NCBI RefSeq assembly: GCF_000762875.2
Contig: NZ_JRMP02000002.1
Location: 62,001 to 126,000 of the forward strand
Reading direction: 5' to 3'
DNA: 64,000 nucleotides
Origin: Helicobacter saguini
GTDB taxonomy: Bacteria; Campylobacterota; Campylobacteria; Campylobacterales; Helicobacteraceae
Part shown: positions 28,191 to 37,549 of the stretch, one piece after another
Layout: the number at the start of each line of letters is the position of its first letter
Position numbering within the stretch: position 1 is the stretch's first letter
Program-made: the position numbers and the translations under genes
Notes under the pieces: generated by a model
Told to the model about the DNA's origin: nothing
Database searches by the model: none
Seen by the model: the letters and a program-made list of their open reading frames with translations, nothing else

Positions 28191-28883
28191 ATGAGTTTGT
28201 ATGATAGAGATTACAACAAGCAGCAAGATGTGAATATCGCGTCAAGTTACAGCGATACCGCACTTGTGAGCTTTGTAAAGACGACTTATAAGTTTTTGGC
28301 GGCGAGCCTTTTTATCGCCCTAATTGGCGTGCTTGTGGGATGGCAGGACATTGCGATGGTTTATCAGTATAAGTGGGCGTTGTTTATCGGCGAGTTGGTG
28401 CTGATTTTTGCGTTAGGTTTTGTGCAGGATAAGCCGGGTGTGAATGTCGTTGTGTTCGCGCTTTTCTCGTTTATTAGTGGGATGACGCTTGTGCCGCTTT
28501 TGGCTATGGTAATGATGAAAGACCCTGCTATTATCGCTCAAGCTCTTGCTATGACTATGATAATCTTTGGCATTATGAGCCTTTATGCGCTTAAGACTAA
28601 GCGTGATTTGGGCAATATGGGCGTGGCGTTGTTTTGGTCTGTGGTTGTGATTTTTGTGTTTGGTCTTTTGAATATGTTTATTTTCAAAAGCCCTATGATG
28701 CAGTTTGCGATTGCTAGCGTGGTGGTGATTATTTTCAGCCTTTATATCGCGTATGATACGCAAAACATTGTGCGTGGGCGATATGATAATCCGCTAATGG
28801 CAGCGATTGGCTTATATTTGGATATTCTAAATATTTTCACTGCTTTGTTGCAGATTTTGGGTATGAGTAGTAGTAAAGATTAA
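28191..28883 (+). CDS. Bax inhibitor-1/YccA family membrane protein
   Basis: Seven-helix inner-membrane protein of 230 residues in the BI-1 family, whose bacterial members include E. coli YccA, which modulates FtsH, and calcium-leak proteins. Typical marks are the long hydrophobic helices and the C-terminal segment YIAYDTQNIV followed by AAIGLYLDILNIFTALLQILG. The start follows AAAGGAGATAG. It is placed 130 bp after the chemoreceptor. A link to ftsH elsewhere in this window is only suggestive. Confidence 0.9.
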   Translation: MSLYDRDYNKQQDVNIASSYSDTALVSFVKTTYKFLAASLFIALIGVLVGWQDIAMVYQYKWALFIGELVLIFALGFVQDKPGVNVVVFALFSFISGMTLVPLLAMVMMKDPAIIAQALAMTMIIFGIMSLYALKTKRDLGNMGVALFWSVVVIFVFGLLNMFIFKSPMMQFAIASVVVIIFSLYIAYDTQNIVRGRYDNPLMAAIGLYLDILNIFTALLQILGMSSSKD

Positions 28884-28948
28884 GATTCTATGATTTTTAG
28901 AATTTTTATAGAATCTTATTATAGATTCTATAACTTTTAGGTTTTATC

Positions 28949-29371
28949 TTGCACTCTTTTGATAGCTTGGCATTATATAGAATCTTGGATGCGAATCTTA
29001 ATCGCTTGAAAGAAGCACTGCGTGTGATTGAAGATATTATGCGATTTATCTATGATGAGAAAGATTGCACAAGTAGGCTTAAAGCATTGCGACACAGGGC
29101 AATTTTAGCCTGTGAGAGTGAGCTTTTGCAAAGTCGCGATGTGATAAAAGATGTAGGGAAAACTAGCATTGATAGTGAGTGTGTGCGTGAAAATTTGCAA
29201 GGGGTATTGAGTGCGAATTTCCACCGCGCATTTGAGAGTGCTAGGGTGTTAGAAGAGATTCTAAAGATAGAATCTTGCCACAGCTTTGGCGACTTTGCGA
29301 CATTTAAAGCTATTCGCTATGAGTGTTATAATTTGCATAAAGAGATTTTGTGCAGTCTATCTATCCATTAA
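28949..29371 (+). CDS. ThiE-associated N-terminal domain protein (ThiED1-like)
   Basis: A 140-residue helical protein matching the domain that precedes thiamine-phosphate synthase in some bacteria: LYRILDANLNRLKEALRVIEDIMRF opens it, then LKALRHRA and NFHRAFESARVLEEILK. Catalytic ThiE itself is not fused here. I read a TTG start at 28949 after TTTTAGG. It is convergent with thiG, so the locus keeps a thiamine context. The molecular role of the stand-alone domain is not known to me. Confidence 0.7.
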   Translation: MHSFDSLALYRILDANLNRLKEALRVIEDIMRFIYDEKDCTSRLKALRHRAILACESELLQSRDVIKDVGKTSIDSECVRENLQGVLSANFHRAFESARVLEEILKIESCHSFGDFATFKAIRYECYNLHKEILCSLSIH

Positions 29372-29374
29372 ACA

Positions 29375-30154
29375 TCACAAATTCAAATTCGGCATAAAGT
29401 CCGTGGGTGAGCTTGCCGTGGCGTAGGGCTTTTTAGGTATGCGACCTGCTTTGTAGCTTAGACGCCCTGCTTCTACGGCGAGCTTCATAGCCACCGCCAT
29501 TTCAATAGGGTCATTTGCTAGGGCAATCGCGCTATTGCTTAGCACGCCATCAGCCCCCAGCTCCATAGCAATCGCAGCATCACTAGCACATCCCACGCCC
29601 GCATCGACTATCACAGGGATTTTTACCGCTTCTTTAATAAAGGCGATGTTGTAGCGATTTTGGATACCTAAGCCGCTACCGATAGGCGCAGCCAGCGGCA
29701 TTACAGCCGCCGCACCTACATTTTCAAGGCGTTTTGCCATAATGGGATCATCGTTTGTATAAACCAAAATCTTAAAGCTCTCTTTTGCTAGAATCTCGGT
29801 AGCCTGAAGCGTTTCTAGCACATCAGGGTAGAGCGTCTTTTGCGTATCGCCGATAATCTCAAGCTTGATAAAATCAATGCCAACGCCCTCCCTAACAAGG
29901 CGAAATAGCGTGATGGCTTCTTTTGCGGTCACACACCCAGCGGAGTTTGGCAAAAATGTGATATGCGTATCCTTGAAATAATCAAGCAAATTTGGCGAGT
30001 TTTTATCCATGATATTCACGCGCCGCACGGCAACGGTTATCATTTCCGCGCCACTTGCTAAGGTCGCTTCTTTTGTTATGTCGAAATTTTTATACTTCCC
30101 GCTTCCTACGATTAATCGTGATTTAAATTCTTTTCCTGCGATAATTAGTGGCAT
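29375..30154 (-). CDS. thiG: Thiazole synthase
   Basis: ThiG forms the thiazole phosphate moiety of thiamine from deoxyxylulose phosphate, dehydroglycine and ThiS thiocarboxylate. Family marks: [12 protein letters not shown] at the N terminus, [15 protein letters not shown] containing the active-site lysine neighbourhood, LPNSAGC, and the phosphate-binding segments [15 protein letters not shown] and GVLSNSAIA. The 259-residue length is standard. No thiS, thiF or thiH is next to it. It is convergent with the ThiED1-like gene, with only three bases between the stop codons. Confidence 0.94.
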   Translation of the reverse strand: MPLIIAGKEFKSRLIVGSGKYKNFDITKEATLASGAEMITVAVRRVNIMDKNSPNLLDYFKDTHITFLPNSAGCVTAKEAITLFRLVREGVGIDFIKLEIIGDTQKTLYPDVLETLQATEILAKESFKILVYTNDDPIMAKRLENVGAAAVMPLAAPIGSGLGIQNRYNIAFIKEAVKIPVIVDAGVGCASDAAIAMELGADGVLSNSAIALANDPIEMAVAMKLAVEAGRLSYKAGRIPKKPYATASSPTDFMPNLNL

Positions 30155-30229
30155 TTTTTCTCCTTTTTATAGCCTAGATTCTAACATAAAAATATAATTT
30201 TTTAATTCGTAATGTATATTATATTAGAA

Positions 30230-30970
30230 TCACTCCTGCAGATTCACTTGCAAAATTCCACGAACTGAATTAACACAAAAAATTTTTTCTGCGTTCAATA
30301 AATCTTCCATATAAATAATGGTTTCTTTACATATCTTAGAATCTAAAAGTAACTTAGATAAAGTTCCACGAAGTAGTCCGCTTTTTACATTTGGGGTAAG
30401 ATAACTTCCATTGAATTTTATAATAATATTACTCCTGCTACCCTGCGTTAGTTCATGTTTTTCGTTAAAATATATATAATCAAAACATTTATTTAGCTGT
30501 ATATCACCAACCGAATCTTTAAATATATTTCTATTTGTTGTTTTATGATACAAGAATATATTATTAGAATTTATAATGTTTTTTGAAATAATAATATTGC
30601 TATTTGCAAATTTATTTAATTGCAATACTTCATAAATAAGATTTCCATCACATTTTAAAATTAATTTCAAAATATAGTTTTTATTATCTAGCTCCATGGA
30701 TTCTAAGCCAAGCATTTTAGAAAAATCTTGAAAATTGAACCATAAATTATCTATTTTTTTAAATTTGTCTAAGGTTAAAGATGTCAACTTTATATTTTTA
30801 TTCACGAAATACGAAAAACTACTATCAAAAAAAATTTTAAACTTAGATAATAAATTAAAAGTATTAAAATTTAAAATCTCAGCACTTTTTAACATGCGAT
30901 GTAAATGATGGTTTAAGATAAAAATCTTATTATTTGAAACCAACATCGTTTCAAATATATCGTATTGCAT
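30230..30970 (-). CDS. pabC: Class IV aminotransferase, aminodeoxychorismate lyase-like
   Basis: PLP fold-type IV protein of 246 residues. It has FETMLV at the N terminus with HHLHRMLKSAEIL, the lysine region (YILKLILK) and the C-terminal ELTQGSRSNI and KSGLLRGTLSKLLL motifs. In this family the small PabC enzymes release pyruvate from aminodeoxychorismate for folate. The protein is poor in Gly and rich in Asn/Ile/Lys, noticeably more AT-biased than its ribosomal neighbours. It starts 57 bp after rplQ on the same strand. Branched-chain or D-amino-acid aminotransferase activity cannot be excluded. Confidence 0.72.
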   Translation of the reverse strand: MQYDIFETMLVSNNKIFILNHHLHRMLKSAEILNFNTFNLLSKFKIFFDSSFSYFVNKNIKLTSLTLDKFKKIDNLWFNFQDFSKMLGLESMELDNKNYILKLILKCDGNLIYEVLQLNKFANSNIIISKNIINSNNIFLYHKTTNRNIFKDSVGDIQLNKCFDYIYFNEKHELTQGSRSNIIIKFNGSYLTPNVKSGLLRGTLSKLLLDSKICKETIIYMEDLLNAEKIFCVNSVRGILQVNLQE

Positions 30971-31027
30971 CCCAATTCCATATCTTTTTGAAAGTTTTGC
31001 AGAAAAAACTCATGTAAATTTTAGAAT

Positions 31028-31381
31028 CTATTCCACAAATTCAATGATTGCCATAGTGCTGGCATCGCCGCGGCGTGTGCGTGTGCGTTGGATTCTAGTG
31101 TAGCCACCATTGCGATTTGCGTATTTTGGAGCGATTTCATTTATGATTTTTTTAGTCGCATCCTTATTTTGCAACTCCGCAAATACTAGCCTATGCGTGT
31201 TAGAATCTGCATTGCGCGAAGTGCTTATTAGCTTTTCAATATGACTTTGCAATTCTTTTGCTTTAAACACGCCTGTTTCAATCTTGCCATGCGTAATTAG
31301 GGCAATGCTAAGATTTTTTAGCAGTGCTTTTCTGTGTGAGCTAGTGCGACCTAGCTTTCTGTATCCATGTTTATGTCTCAT
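31028..31381 (-). CDS. rplQ: 50S ribosomal protein L17
   Basis: L17, 117 residues: [24 protein letters not shown] at the start and [22 protein letters not shown] at the end are diagnostic. It lies in the order rpsD-rpoA-rplQ as in most bacteria. A 240-bp spacer with two hairpin elements separates it from rpoA, which is unusual for this operon. Confidence 0.98.
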   Translation of the reverse strand: MRHKHGYRKLGRTSSHRKALLKNLSIALITHGKIETGVFKAKELQSHIEKLISTSRNADSNTHRLVFAELQNKDATKKIINEIAPKYANRNGGYTRIQRTRTRRGDASTMAIIEFVE

Positions 31382-31405
31382 TTTTTATCCTTTAATAATA
31401 ATTTA

Positions 31406-31620
31406 TAGAATCTAGATTCTATCCACTCTAAAAAAAGGGTGGTGGGTGGGCGTTAGGAATAAAAATATTTTAAATTACTTTTATCTATTTTAAGCCCTAT
31501 CGCCACTTAAGGTAATTTATAGAATCTAGATTCTAAATCTCAATCCAAAAGGGCAATAGGGTTAAAATATTTTAAATTACTTTTATCTATTCGCACCCTA
31601 CCACCCTTTAAGGTGTTTTT
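31406..31620 (+). repeat. Tandem G-rich hairpin elements between rpoA and rplQ
   Basis: Two related imperfect hairpins in tandem. Unit 1 (about 31431-31513) has arms AGGGTGGTGGGTGGGCGTTA and TAAGCCCTATCGCCACTTAA. Unit 2 (about 31553-31618) has arms AAAAGGGCAATAGGGTTA and GCACCCTACCACCCTTTAAG. They share an identical 28-bp centre at 31462-31489 and 31564-31591. Palindromes TAGAATCTAGATTCTA flank unit 1 at 31406-31421 and 31520-31535. In this position the hairpins could affect expression of rplQ and pabC relative to rpoA. Confidence 0.85.
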
Positions 31621-31622
31621 AC

Positions 31623-32630
31623 CTACGCCTTAAGCTTCGCTAATCGTTTATTTAACGTAATAGCCAAGTCATTTGGCAATTCCTGTCCTACGTTATAGCC
31701 TAGCTCGGCTAGCTTTTGTGTGATTTCATCAAATGAACGTTTGCCTAAGTTTTTGATATTCTTAAGCTCACTTTCATTCATTAGCACCAACTCGCCGATG
31801 TATTTAATGTTTGATTTTTGCAAACAATTGCTAGGACGATGCTCAAGGTTTAGAATCTCAACACTCGATAACAACGTCTTTAGCTCTGGACTATCATCAT
31901 TCAAGCGATTATTGCTTGTCGGCACATCGCTCAGCTCCGCGCCAAATACGCTCATTTGCGAGTGCATAATCCCTACCGCTTCCTTAAACGCATCCATAGG
32001 CTCTACCTGTCCATTTGTCTCAATATCAAAGACGATTTTTTCAAAGTTAGGATTACTCTCATGTAAGACATTTTGTATCTCATACACAGCCTTTTTAACC
32101 GGCGTGAAATACGCATCTAGCGGGATATAATCACTACCAACGCTCTCTCTAATATCTTCACTAGGCACATAGCCGATACCCTTTTGGATAATCAAAGAAA
32201 ACTTCAGCTTTGCCTCCGCATTAATACTAGCAAGGTGAGAATCAGCGTCAATTACGCTAATTATCTCATTACTCAAATGCTTACCCAAAAGCTCCATCTG
32301 CCCATCAAACTCGTAATCTAGCTCGAATTTATCCTGCTTTTTAAAATCATCATTTATTTTAAAATTTAGATTCTTAAGATTTGAGATAAATGGGGCTACA
32401 TCTTCTGCCACGCCACGCACTGAATCAAACTCGTGTGCTACGCCATCAATCTTAATTGCCGTTGGCGCGTAACCAACGCAACACGATAGCAACAATCGCC
32501 GAATAGGATGTGCCACAGTCACCGCAAAATTTGGCTCAAATGGATATGCGTGCAAACGAATATGATTAGGCGACACCTCGTCTATCTCTAGTCTCTCTGG
32601 GATATATGGTCTTATCTTTATACTTTTCAT
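31623..32630 (-). CDS. rpoA: RNA polymerase alpha subunit
   Basis: Alpha subunit, 335 residues. The N-terminal assembly domain (IRPYIPERLEIDEVSPNHIRL, PFEPNFAVTVAHPIRRLLLS) and the C-terminal domain with helix-hairpin-helix (LQKSNIKYIGELVLMNESELKNIKNLGKRSFDEI) are complete. I place the start at the ATG at 32630, seven bases after GGGAG; a GTG one codon upstream is too close. It starts 12 bp after rpsD. Confidence 0.98.
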   Translation of the reverse strand: MKSIKIRPYIPERLEIDEVSPNHIRLHAYPFEPNFAVTVAHPIRRLLLSCCVGYAPTAIKIDGVAHEFDSVRGVAEDVAPFISNLKNLNFKINDDFKKQDKFELDYEFDGQMELLGKHLSNEIISVIDADSHLASINAEAKLKFSLIIQKGIGYVPSEDIRESVGSDYIPLDAYFTPVKKAVYEIQNVLHESNPNFEKIVFDIETNGQVEPMDAFKEAVGIMHSQMSVFGAELSDVPTSNNRLNDDSPELKTLLSSVEILNLEHRPSNCLQKSNIKYIGELVLMNESELKNIKNLGKRSFDEITQKLAELGYNVGQELPNDLAITLNKRLAKLKA

Positions 32631-32642
32631 CACACTCTCCCA

Positions 32643-33269
32643 TTATTTAGAATATAGCTCGACTATCAATCTCTCTTCGATTGGAATCTCAACTTCACTT
32701 CGCTCTGGATTTCTCGTAAAGATTCCAAAGCGTTTATCTTTGTCAATATCAACCCAAGGGACAAGTCCTGTTTGCTCGGTTAAGTCAAGAGATTTCGCAA
32801 TTTGCGCGTTATTTTTACTCTTTTCCTTAATCTCGATTTTCTGCCCCTGCTTTACCACATAAGAAGGAATATCCACACGTTTGCCATCTACTAGCAAATG
32901 TCCATGCGTTACAAGCTGCCTTGCAAATCTCCTAGTAGTCGCAAAGCCCATTCTATACACGACATTATCAAGACGCGTTTCAAGCAAGCGAATTAGATTC
33001 TCACCTGTATTGCCCTCTTGCCTATTTGCCTCTCTAAAAATGGAGCGGAATTGCTTTTCGCTTATTCCATACATAAACTTTGCCTTTTGCTTTTCACGTA
33101 GCTGCAAACCATAATCGCTAATTTTTCCCTTGCGTTGTCCATGCTGTCCTGGTCCATAGTTTCGCTTCTCAAGTGAGCATTTACCCGCTATTCTACGCTC
33201 CCCTTTTAGTCCCAAAGACATACCAAATCTACGCTCGATTTTCTCAACAGGTCCTCTATATCTAGCCAT
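32643..33269 (-). CDS. rpsD: 30S ribosomal protein S4
   Basis: Primary 16S rRNA-binding protein, 208 residues, with [16 protein letters not shown] at the start and the S4 RNA-binding domain [41 protein letters not shown]. The early zinc-cysteine motif is absent (C- form). It lies 9 bp after rpsK in the ribosomal operon. Confidence 0.98.
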   Translation of the reverse strand: MARYRGPVEKIERRFGMSLGLKGERRIAGKCSLEKRNYGPGQHGQRKGKISDYGLQLREKQKAKFMYGISEKQFRSIFREANRQEGNTGENLIRLLETRLDNVVYRMGFATTRRFARQLVTHGHLLVDGKRVDIPSYVVKQGQKIEIKEKSKNNAQIAKSLDLTEQTGLVPWVDIDKDKRFGIFTRNPERSEVEIPIEERLIVELYSK

Positions 33270-33278
33270 ACTTCCTCC

Positions 33279-33674
33279 TTACACTCTTCTTCTTTTAGGC
33301 GGACGACAGCCATTGTGTGGCAGTGGTGTTACGTCTTTTATCCATAGCACTTTCACGCCCTCTGTCGCGCCCACACTCTTAATAGCAGTCTCGCGTCCGC
33401 TACCTGGTCCTTGCACCTTGATACCGACTTCTTTGATACCATGCTCTTTTGCCTTTAGCATTGCAGATTCTACAGCTTGTTGCGCGGCATAAGGCGTAGA
33501 TTTTTTACTACCCTTAAAGCCCAAGCCACCAGCAGTAGCCCAGCATATCACATTTCCCATTTCATCGGTAACCGTAATATTAGTGTTGTTGAAAGAAGCG
33601 GAAATACACACGATTCCCTTAGCAATATTTTTTCTAACAACCTTTTTTTTCACATTCGCTTGTTTTTTCGCCAT
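33279..33674 (-). CDS. rpsK: 30S ribosomal protein S11
   Basis: S11, 131 residues, part of the 30S platform. [33 protein letters not shown] and the C-terminal [17 protein letters not shown] are diagnostic. It follows rpsM by 9 bp. No repeat insertion. Confidence 0.98.
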   Translation of the reverse strand: MAKKQANVKKKVVRKNIAKGIVCISASFNNTNITVTDEMGNVICWATAGGLGFKGSKKSTPYAAQQAVESAMLKAKEHGIKEVGIKVQGPGSGRETAIKSVGATEGVKVLWIKDVTPLPHNGCRPPKRRRV

Positions 33675-33683
33675 TGCCTCTCC

Positions 33684-34046
33684 TTACTTGCTACCTACGG
33701 TTTTCTTTTTACCCTTGCGTGTGCGTGCGTTATTTTTAGTCGTTTGACCGCGAACGGGCAGACCCTTTCTATGACGCAACCCACGATAACTACCCAAGTC
33801 CATCAATGCCTTAATATCCATTGTTACTTTTTTACGCAAATCACCCTCAACCATGTAGCTTTCTTGAATCTTTTTAGCAATCCGTGAAACTTCATCTTCG
33901 CTGAGATCATTAACTCGCTTATCAAAAGAAATATTTACAGCATTCAAAATGTCCCTAGAACTTTTCAATCCTATACCATAAATATAAGTTAGGGCGTATT
34001 CAACCCTTTTCTTTTTTGGCAAATCTACACCAGCAATCCTAGCCAT
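33684..34046 (-). CDS. rpsM: 30S ribosomal protein S13
   Basis: S13, 120 residues, in the 30S head. [26 protein letters not shown] at the start and [26 protein letters not shown] at the end are diagnostic. It lies 3 bp after rpmJ. Confidence 0.98.
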   Translation of the reverse strand: MARIAGVDLPKKKRVEYALTYIYGIGLKSSRDILNAVNISFDKRVNDLSEDEVSRIAKKIQESYMVEGDLRKKVTMDIKALMDLGSYRGLRHRKGLPVRGQTTKNNARTRKGKKKTVGSK

Positions 34047-34049
34047 ATT

Positions 34050-34163
34050 TTATCCTTGTCGTTGTTTATGTTTTGGATTCACGCAAATGACGCGAACCAC
34101 ACGCTTTCGTTTGATAACTTTACATTTATCGCACATCTTTTTGACCGATGGTCTAACCTTCAT
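34050..34163 (-). CDS. rpmJ: 50S ribosomal protein L36
   Basis: A 37-residue protein read by hand on the minus strand: it begins [14 protein letters not shown] and ends NPKHKQRQG. It keeps the zinc ligands Cys11, Cys14, Cys27 and His32. AAGGAG precedes the start. It is the first gene of the cluster here; infA, map and secY, which precede it in many relatives, are not upstream. Confidence 0.96.
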   Translation of the reverse strand: MKVRPSVKKMCDKCKVIKRKRVVRVICVNPKHKQRQG

Positions 34164-34567
34164 ACCTTTTCTCCTTATAGAATCTTGCAAATTAGATTCT
34201 AATATTATCTAAAATTTCTAACTTTTTTTACAAAAAATTATAAAATTTATAGAATCTAAATTAATATAAAATCTAAACTTGCAAATCCCATTTTTATTAA
34301 AAGCTCTCAATCAATAAAAAAATAAAAACCACGCAAAACCCTTAAAAGCACTACATTTTTTCTTATAAAATATAGAATCTTTTATAAAATTTTAGCCTAG
34401 ATTCTAAAACTCATTTTATCAACCAAAAGCCCTTAAATCTATCTTTTTAACCCAAAAATTGAATTAAACTTAAGATTATATAAAAAAAAGTTTAATTTTG
34501 CAAGGAATCAAAGCCAAGTTCATTAAAAAATAAGACTTTGTTAAATATGGTTACATCAAACCAAAAT
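34164..34567. other. Intergenic region upstream of rpmJ
   Basis: About 400 AT-rich bases with a few heptamers and no recognised gene or RNA. The ribosomal-operon promoter should be here. I see no tRNA and no L-protein leader structure that I can support. Confidence 0.6.
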
Positions 34568-35272
34568 CTACTTTTTAGAATCTGGCTCTACATCAATTAG
34601 TGGGAAAATGTGCGTTTTAGATTCTAATTCCTTGCGTTCTTTGCTTTCGCTAAACTCAGTCAAATTGATAAGGCAAGGAAACTCTATACATTTTGCCTCT
34701 AGCTTTGTGATAAGTTTCAACGCCGCATTTGCCGTGCCGCCTGTGGCTATCAAGTCGTCAATCAATATCACATTCACGCCCTTAATGCCAGCAAACGCGT
34801 CATCTTTTATCTCAATAGAATCTTTGCCATACTCCAAACTATAGCTTTGGCTCAAAATCTTGCCGGGCAGTTTGCCTTTCTTGCGAATAGGCACAAATCC
34901 CGCCTGCAGCGCGTAAGCAAGCGCACTTCCAAGAATAAATCCACGCGCCTCAATGCCTACCACATACTCGATTTTGTAGCTTTGATAGCGGTTTGCAAGC
35001 ATGGCTATATACTCGCTAAAAAGCTTGCCATTATGCAGAAAAGTCGTGATGTCCTTAAACAAAATGCCCTTTTTAGGAAAGTCCGGCACATCAGTAATTG
35101 CCGCCTCAATCTCCTCTCTTAGCGTGGGCGTGTGTTTAGCCATTTTCACATCATTATGGCTTTGCTCATCGATTGCCAAATCCTCGATACTAAAGGCATT
35201 CACGGGCTTTTCAAGCTCTTTACTTTTCTTTTTTACCATGCTTTCTTTGAGAAAATTCAGTCGGTGAAACAT
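34568..35272 (-). CDS. apt: Adenine phosphoribosyltransferase
   Basis: Salvages adenine to AMP with PRPP. The core starts near residue 50 (LREEIEAAITDVPDFPKKGILFKDIT), contains the PRPP motif VILIDDLIATGGTA, and ends within 180 residues. Total length is 234 because of a charged N-terminal extension of about 45 residues not found in typical Apt. I select ATG at 35272, six bases after AAAGGA; an ATG two codons upstream abuts the RBS. A start at the internal Met before AKHTPTLRE would give a standard length but has no RBS. The C terminus DSKK-TAG is repeat-derived. Confidence 0.92.
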   Translation of the reverse strand: MFHRLNFLKESMVKKKSKELEKPVNAFSIEDLAIDEQSHNDVKMAKHTPTLREEIEAAITDVPDFPKKGILFKDITTFLHNGKLFSEYIAMLANRYQSYKIEYVVGIEARGFILGSALAYALQAGFVPIRKKGKLPGKILSQSYSLEYGKDSIEIKDDAFAGIKGVNVILIDDLIATGGTANAALKLITKLEAKCIEFPCLINLTEFSESKERKELESKTHIFPLIDVEPDSKK

Positions 35273-35425
35273 AACCATTCCTTTTATAGAATCTACAAAA
35301 TGAATAATAAGTAAAAATCAATTATTTTTAGTAAATATGCTATAAGATTCTATAAAATCTATTTTATTACAAAAAGTTTTAATGTATAATTTTGCTTTTA
35401 TTCACAAAATTTTAAAGGAAGTATT

Positions 35426-37549
35426 TTGGGACATAATGAAATTATCGGTTATATTTATAAAGATTCTATTATTGATACGCAAACAGCAAGTGAAATCGGC
35501 TTAAATACACAGAATCTAGATTCTAAAATAGGGCAAGATTCTAAGAAAAATATAGAATCTAATAAAGCAGATTCTAACAAAACACAAGATTCTAAAGAAC
35601 ACATAGAATCTAAAGCCAAAGATTCTAAGAGCAAACAGAATCTAACAAAAGAAGATTCTAAGAAAAATATAGAATCTAATAAAGCAGATTCTAAAGTTTC
35701 CAACAAAACACAGAATCTAAACACGCAAGATTCTAAAAACGCGTTAGATTCTAACAAAACACAGAATCTAGATTCTAAAAACACAGAATCTATAACCCCC
35801 ATATATTTTGATGATAGCAAGGAGGCACACGAAATTATCCGCCACACTTGCGCACACCTTTTGGCGGAGGCGATTAAGGCGTTATATCCAGAGGCGAAAT
35901 TTTTTGTAGGACCTGTAGTAGATGAGGGTTTTTATTATGATTTTAAAATAGATTCTAAGATTAGTGAAGAGGATTTGCCTAAGATAGAATCTAAAATGAA
36001 AGAAATCGCAAAAAAGGGCGAAAAGCTAGTGAAAATCCACCTAAGCCGAAGCGATGCTGAAAAAAGATTCCATAATGACGAGCTAAAACAAGCCGTTATG
36101 AGCCGCATAAAAGGCGATAACTTTAGCATTTATAAGCAGGGCGATTTTGAGGATTTGTGTCGTGGTCCGCACTTGCCAAATCTTAAATTTTTACACGCTT
36201 TTAAATTAACAAAACTTGCTGGAGCGTATCTTGGGGGTGATGAGAGTGCTGAAATGCTAACGCGCATTTATGGCATTGCCTTTGCGGATAAGGAAAATCT
36301 TAAAAAATATCTTTTTATGCTAGAAGAGGCTAAGAAACGCGACCATAGAAAGCTTGGTAATGAAATGCAGCTTTTCACATTTGATGAGCAAGTGGGCGCT
36401 GGGCTGCCTATTTGGCTACCGCGTGGTGCGCGCATTCGAAGACGTTTAGAATCTTTGCTGACAAAAGCCCTAATCCACAATGAATACGAGCCTGTGCGTG
36501 GTCCTGAGATTTTGAAAAGCGATGTGTGGAAAATTAGCGGACATTACACAAATTATAAGGAAAATATGTATTTTACGACAATTGATGATGTCGAGTATGG
36601 TATAAAGCCTATGAATTGCGTTGGGCATATAAAGGTGTATCAAAGCTCTGTGCGAAGTTATCGCGAGTTGCCGCTTAGATTCTATGAATATGGCGTGGTG
36701 CATAGACATGAGAAAAGTGGCGTGCTGCACGGGCTTTTACGGGTGCGAGAATTTACGCAAGATGATGCGCATATTTTTTGTCGCGCAAATCAAATTGAAT
36801 CTGAGGTAAATAACATTATAAAATTTACTCAAAAGATTCTAAATGCGTTTAATTTTAGCTATGAAATGGAATTATCCACGCGTCCAGAGAAGTCTATCGG
36901 TGAAGATTCTGTATGGGAGAGTGCGACCCTTGCGTTAAAAAACGCATTAGAAACAAATAAGATTCAATACAATATTGATGAGGGCGGTGGTGCATTTTAT
37001 GGTCCAAAGATTGATATAAAAATCACTGATGCGATAGGGCGAAAGTGGCAGTGTGGCACGGTGCAAGTGGATATGAATTTACCAGCGCGTTTTTCGCTAA
37101 GTTTTATTGATGAAAATAATGAGCATTCGCAACCGGTGATGATACATAGGGCTATTTTAGGGAGTTTTGAGCGATTTATTGCGATATTAATCGAGCATTT
37201 TGGCGGGGAATTTCCTTTCTTTATCGCGCCAACGCAAGTCGCAATTGTGCCGATAAATGAGAATCACGAAAAGTTGGCACGAAAATTGCAACTAGATTTG
37301 CGTGATGTTGGAATCTATGCTGAGATTTCGCCTTTGAAAGACTCGCTAAATAAGCGGATTAGAAGTAGCGAGAAGCAAAAGATTCCATTTATTGCAATTA
37401 TCGGGGATAAGGAAGTGGAAAATGCGTCCTTAGCCCTGCGTGATAGGACTAACAAGTCGCAAGATTCTAAAGAATCTTTGCAGTATGACATTGCAATTAG
37501 CGACTTTTTAGTCAAGGTAAAAAATCTAAATAGTGAGGTAAGTTTTTGA
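35426..37549 (+). CDS. thrS: Threonyl-tRNA synthetase with repeat insertion
   Basis: Charges tRNA-Thr. Starts with TTG at 35426, six bases after AAAGGA. The short N terminus (GHNEIIGYIYKDSIIDTQ) resembles H. pylori ThrS and lacks a full TGS domain. Residues about 28-125 are a D-S/E-S repeat stretch. The editing domain follows (IRHTCAHLLAEAIKALYP; zinc HxxxH), then class II motifs (GPEILKSDVWKISGHY, RFYEYGVVHRHEKSGVLHGLLRVREFTQDDAHIFC, motif 3 HRAILGSFERF) and the anticodon domain. Length 707 against about 610 in H. pylori. Overlaps infC by four bases. Confidence 0.96.
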   Translation: MGHNEIIGYIYKDSIIDTQTASEIGLNTQNLDSKIGQDSKKNIESNKADSNKTQDSKEHIESKAKDSKSKQNLTKEDSKKNIESNKADSKVSNKTQNLNTQDSKNALDSNKTQNLDSKNTESITPIYFDDSKEAHEIIRHTCAHLLAEAIKALYPEAKFFVGPVVDEGFYYDFKIDSKISEEDLPKIESKMKEIAKKGEKLVKIHLSRSDAEKRFHNDELKQAVMSRIKGDNFSIYKQGDFEDLCRGPHLPNLKFLHAFKLTKLAGAYLGGDESAEMLTRIYGIAFADKENLKKYLFMLEEAKKRDHRKLGNEMQLFTFDEQVGAGLPIWLPRGARIRRRLESLLTKALIHNEYEPVRGPEILKSDVWKISGHYTNYKENMYFTTIDDVEYGIKPMNCVGHIKVYQSSVRSYRELPLRFYEYGVVHRHEKSGVLHGLLRVREFTQDDAHIFCRANQIESEVNNIIKFTQKILNAFNFSYEMELSTRPEKSIGEDSVWESATLALKNALETNKIQYNIDEGGGAFYGPKIDIKITDAIGRKWQCGTVQVDMNLPARFSLSFIDENNEHSQPVMIHRAILGSFERFIAILIEHFGGEFPFFIAPTQVAIVPINENHEKLARKLQLDLRDVGIYAEISPLKDSLNKRIRSSEKQKIPFIAIIGDKEVENASLALRDRTNKSQDSKESLQYDIAISDFLVKVKNLNSEVSF
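35500..35800 (+). repeat. AGAWTCT array in the 5' part of thrS
   Basis: About 15 in-frame D-S/E-S copies plus some read in another frame as QNL. An exact 41-bp duplication is present: 35537-35577 equals 35654-35694. The array is placed between the short N-terminal segment and the editing domain. Confidence 0.9.

Noticed and set aside
34568-35143. A shorter Apt starting at the internal Met before AKHTPTLRE
   Set aside because: It gives the classical length, but no ribosome-binding site precedes that ATG, whereas AAAGGA is well placed for the ATG at 35272.
35500-35800. CRISPR-like array in thrS
   Set aside because: Repeat units are short, of variable spacing, in both orientations and in frame with thrS; no cas genes are nearby.
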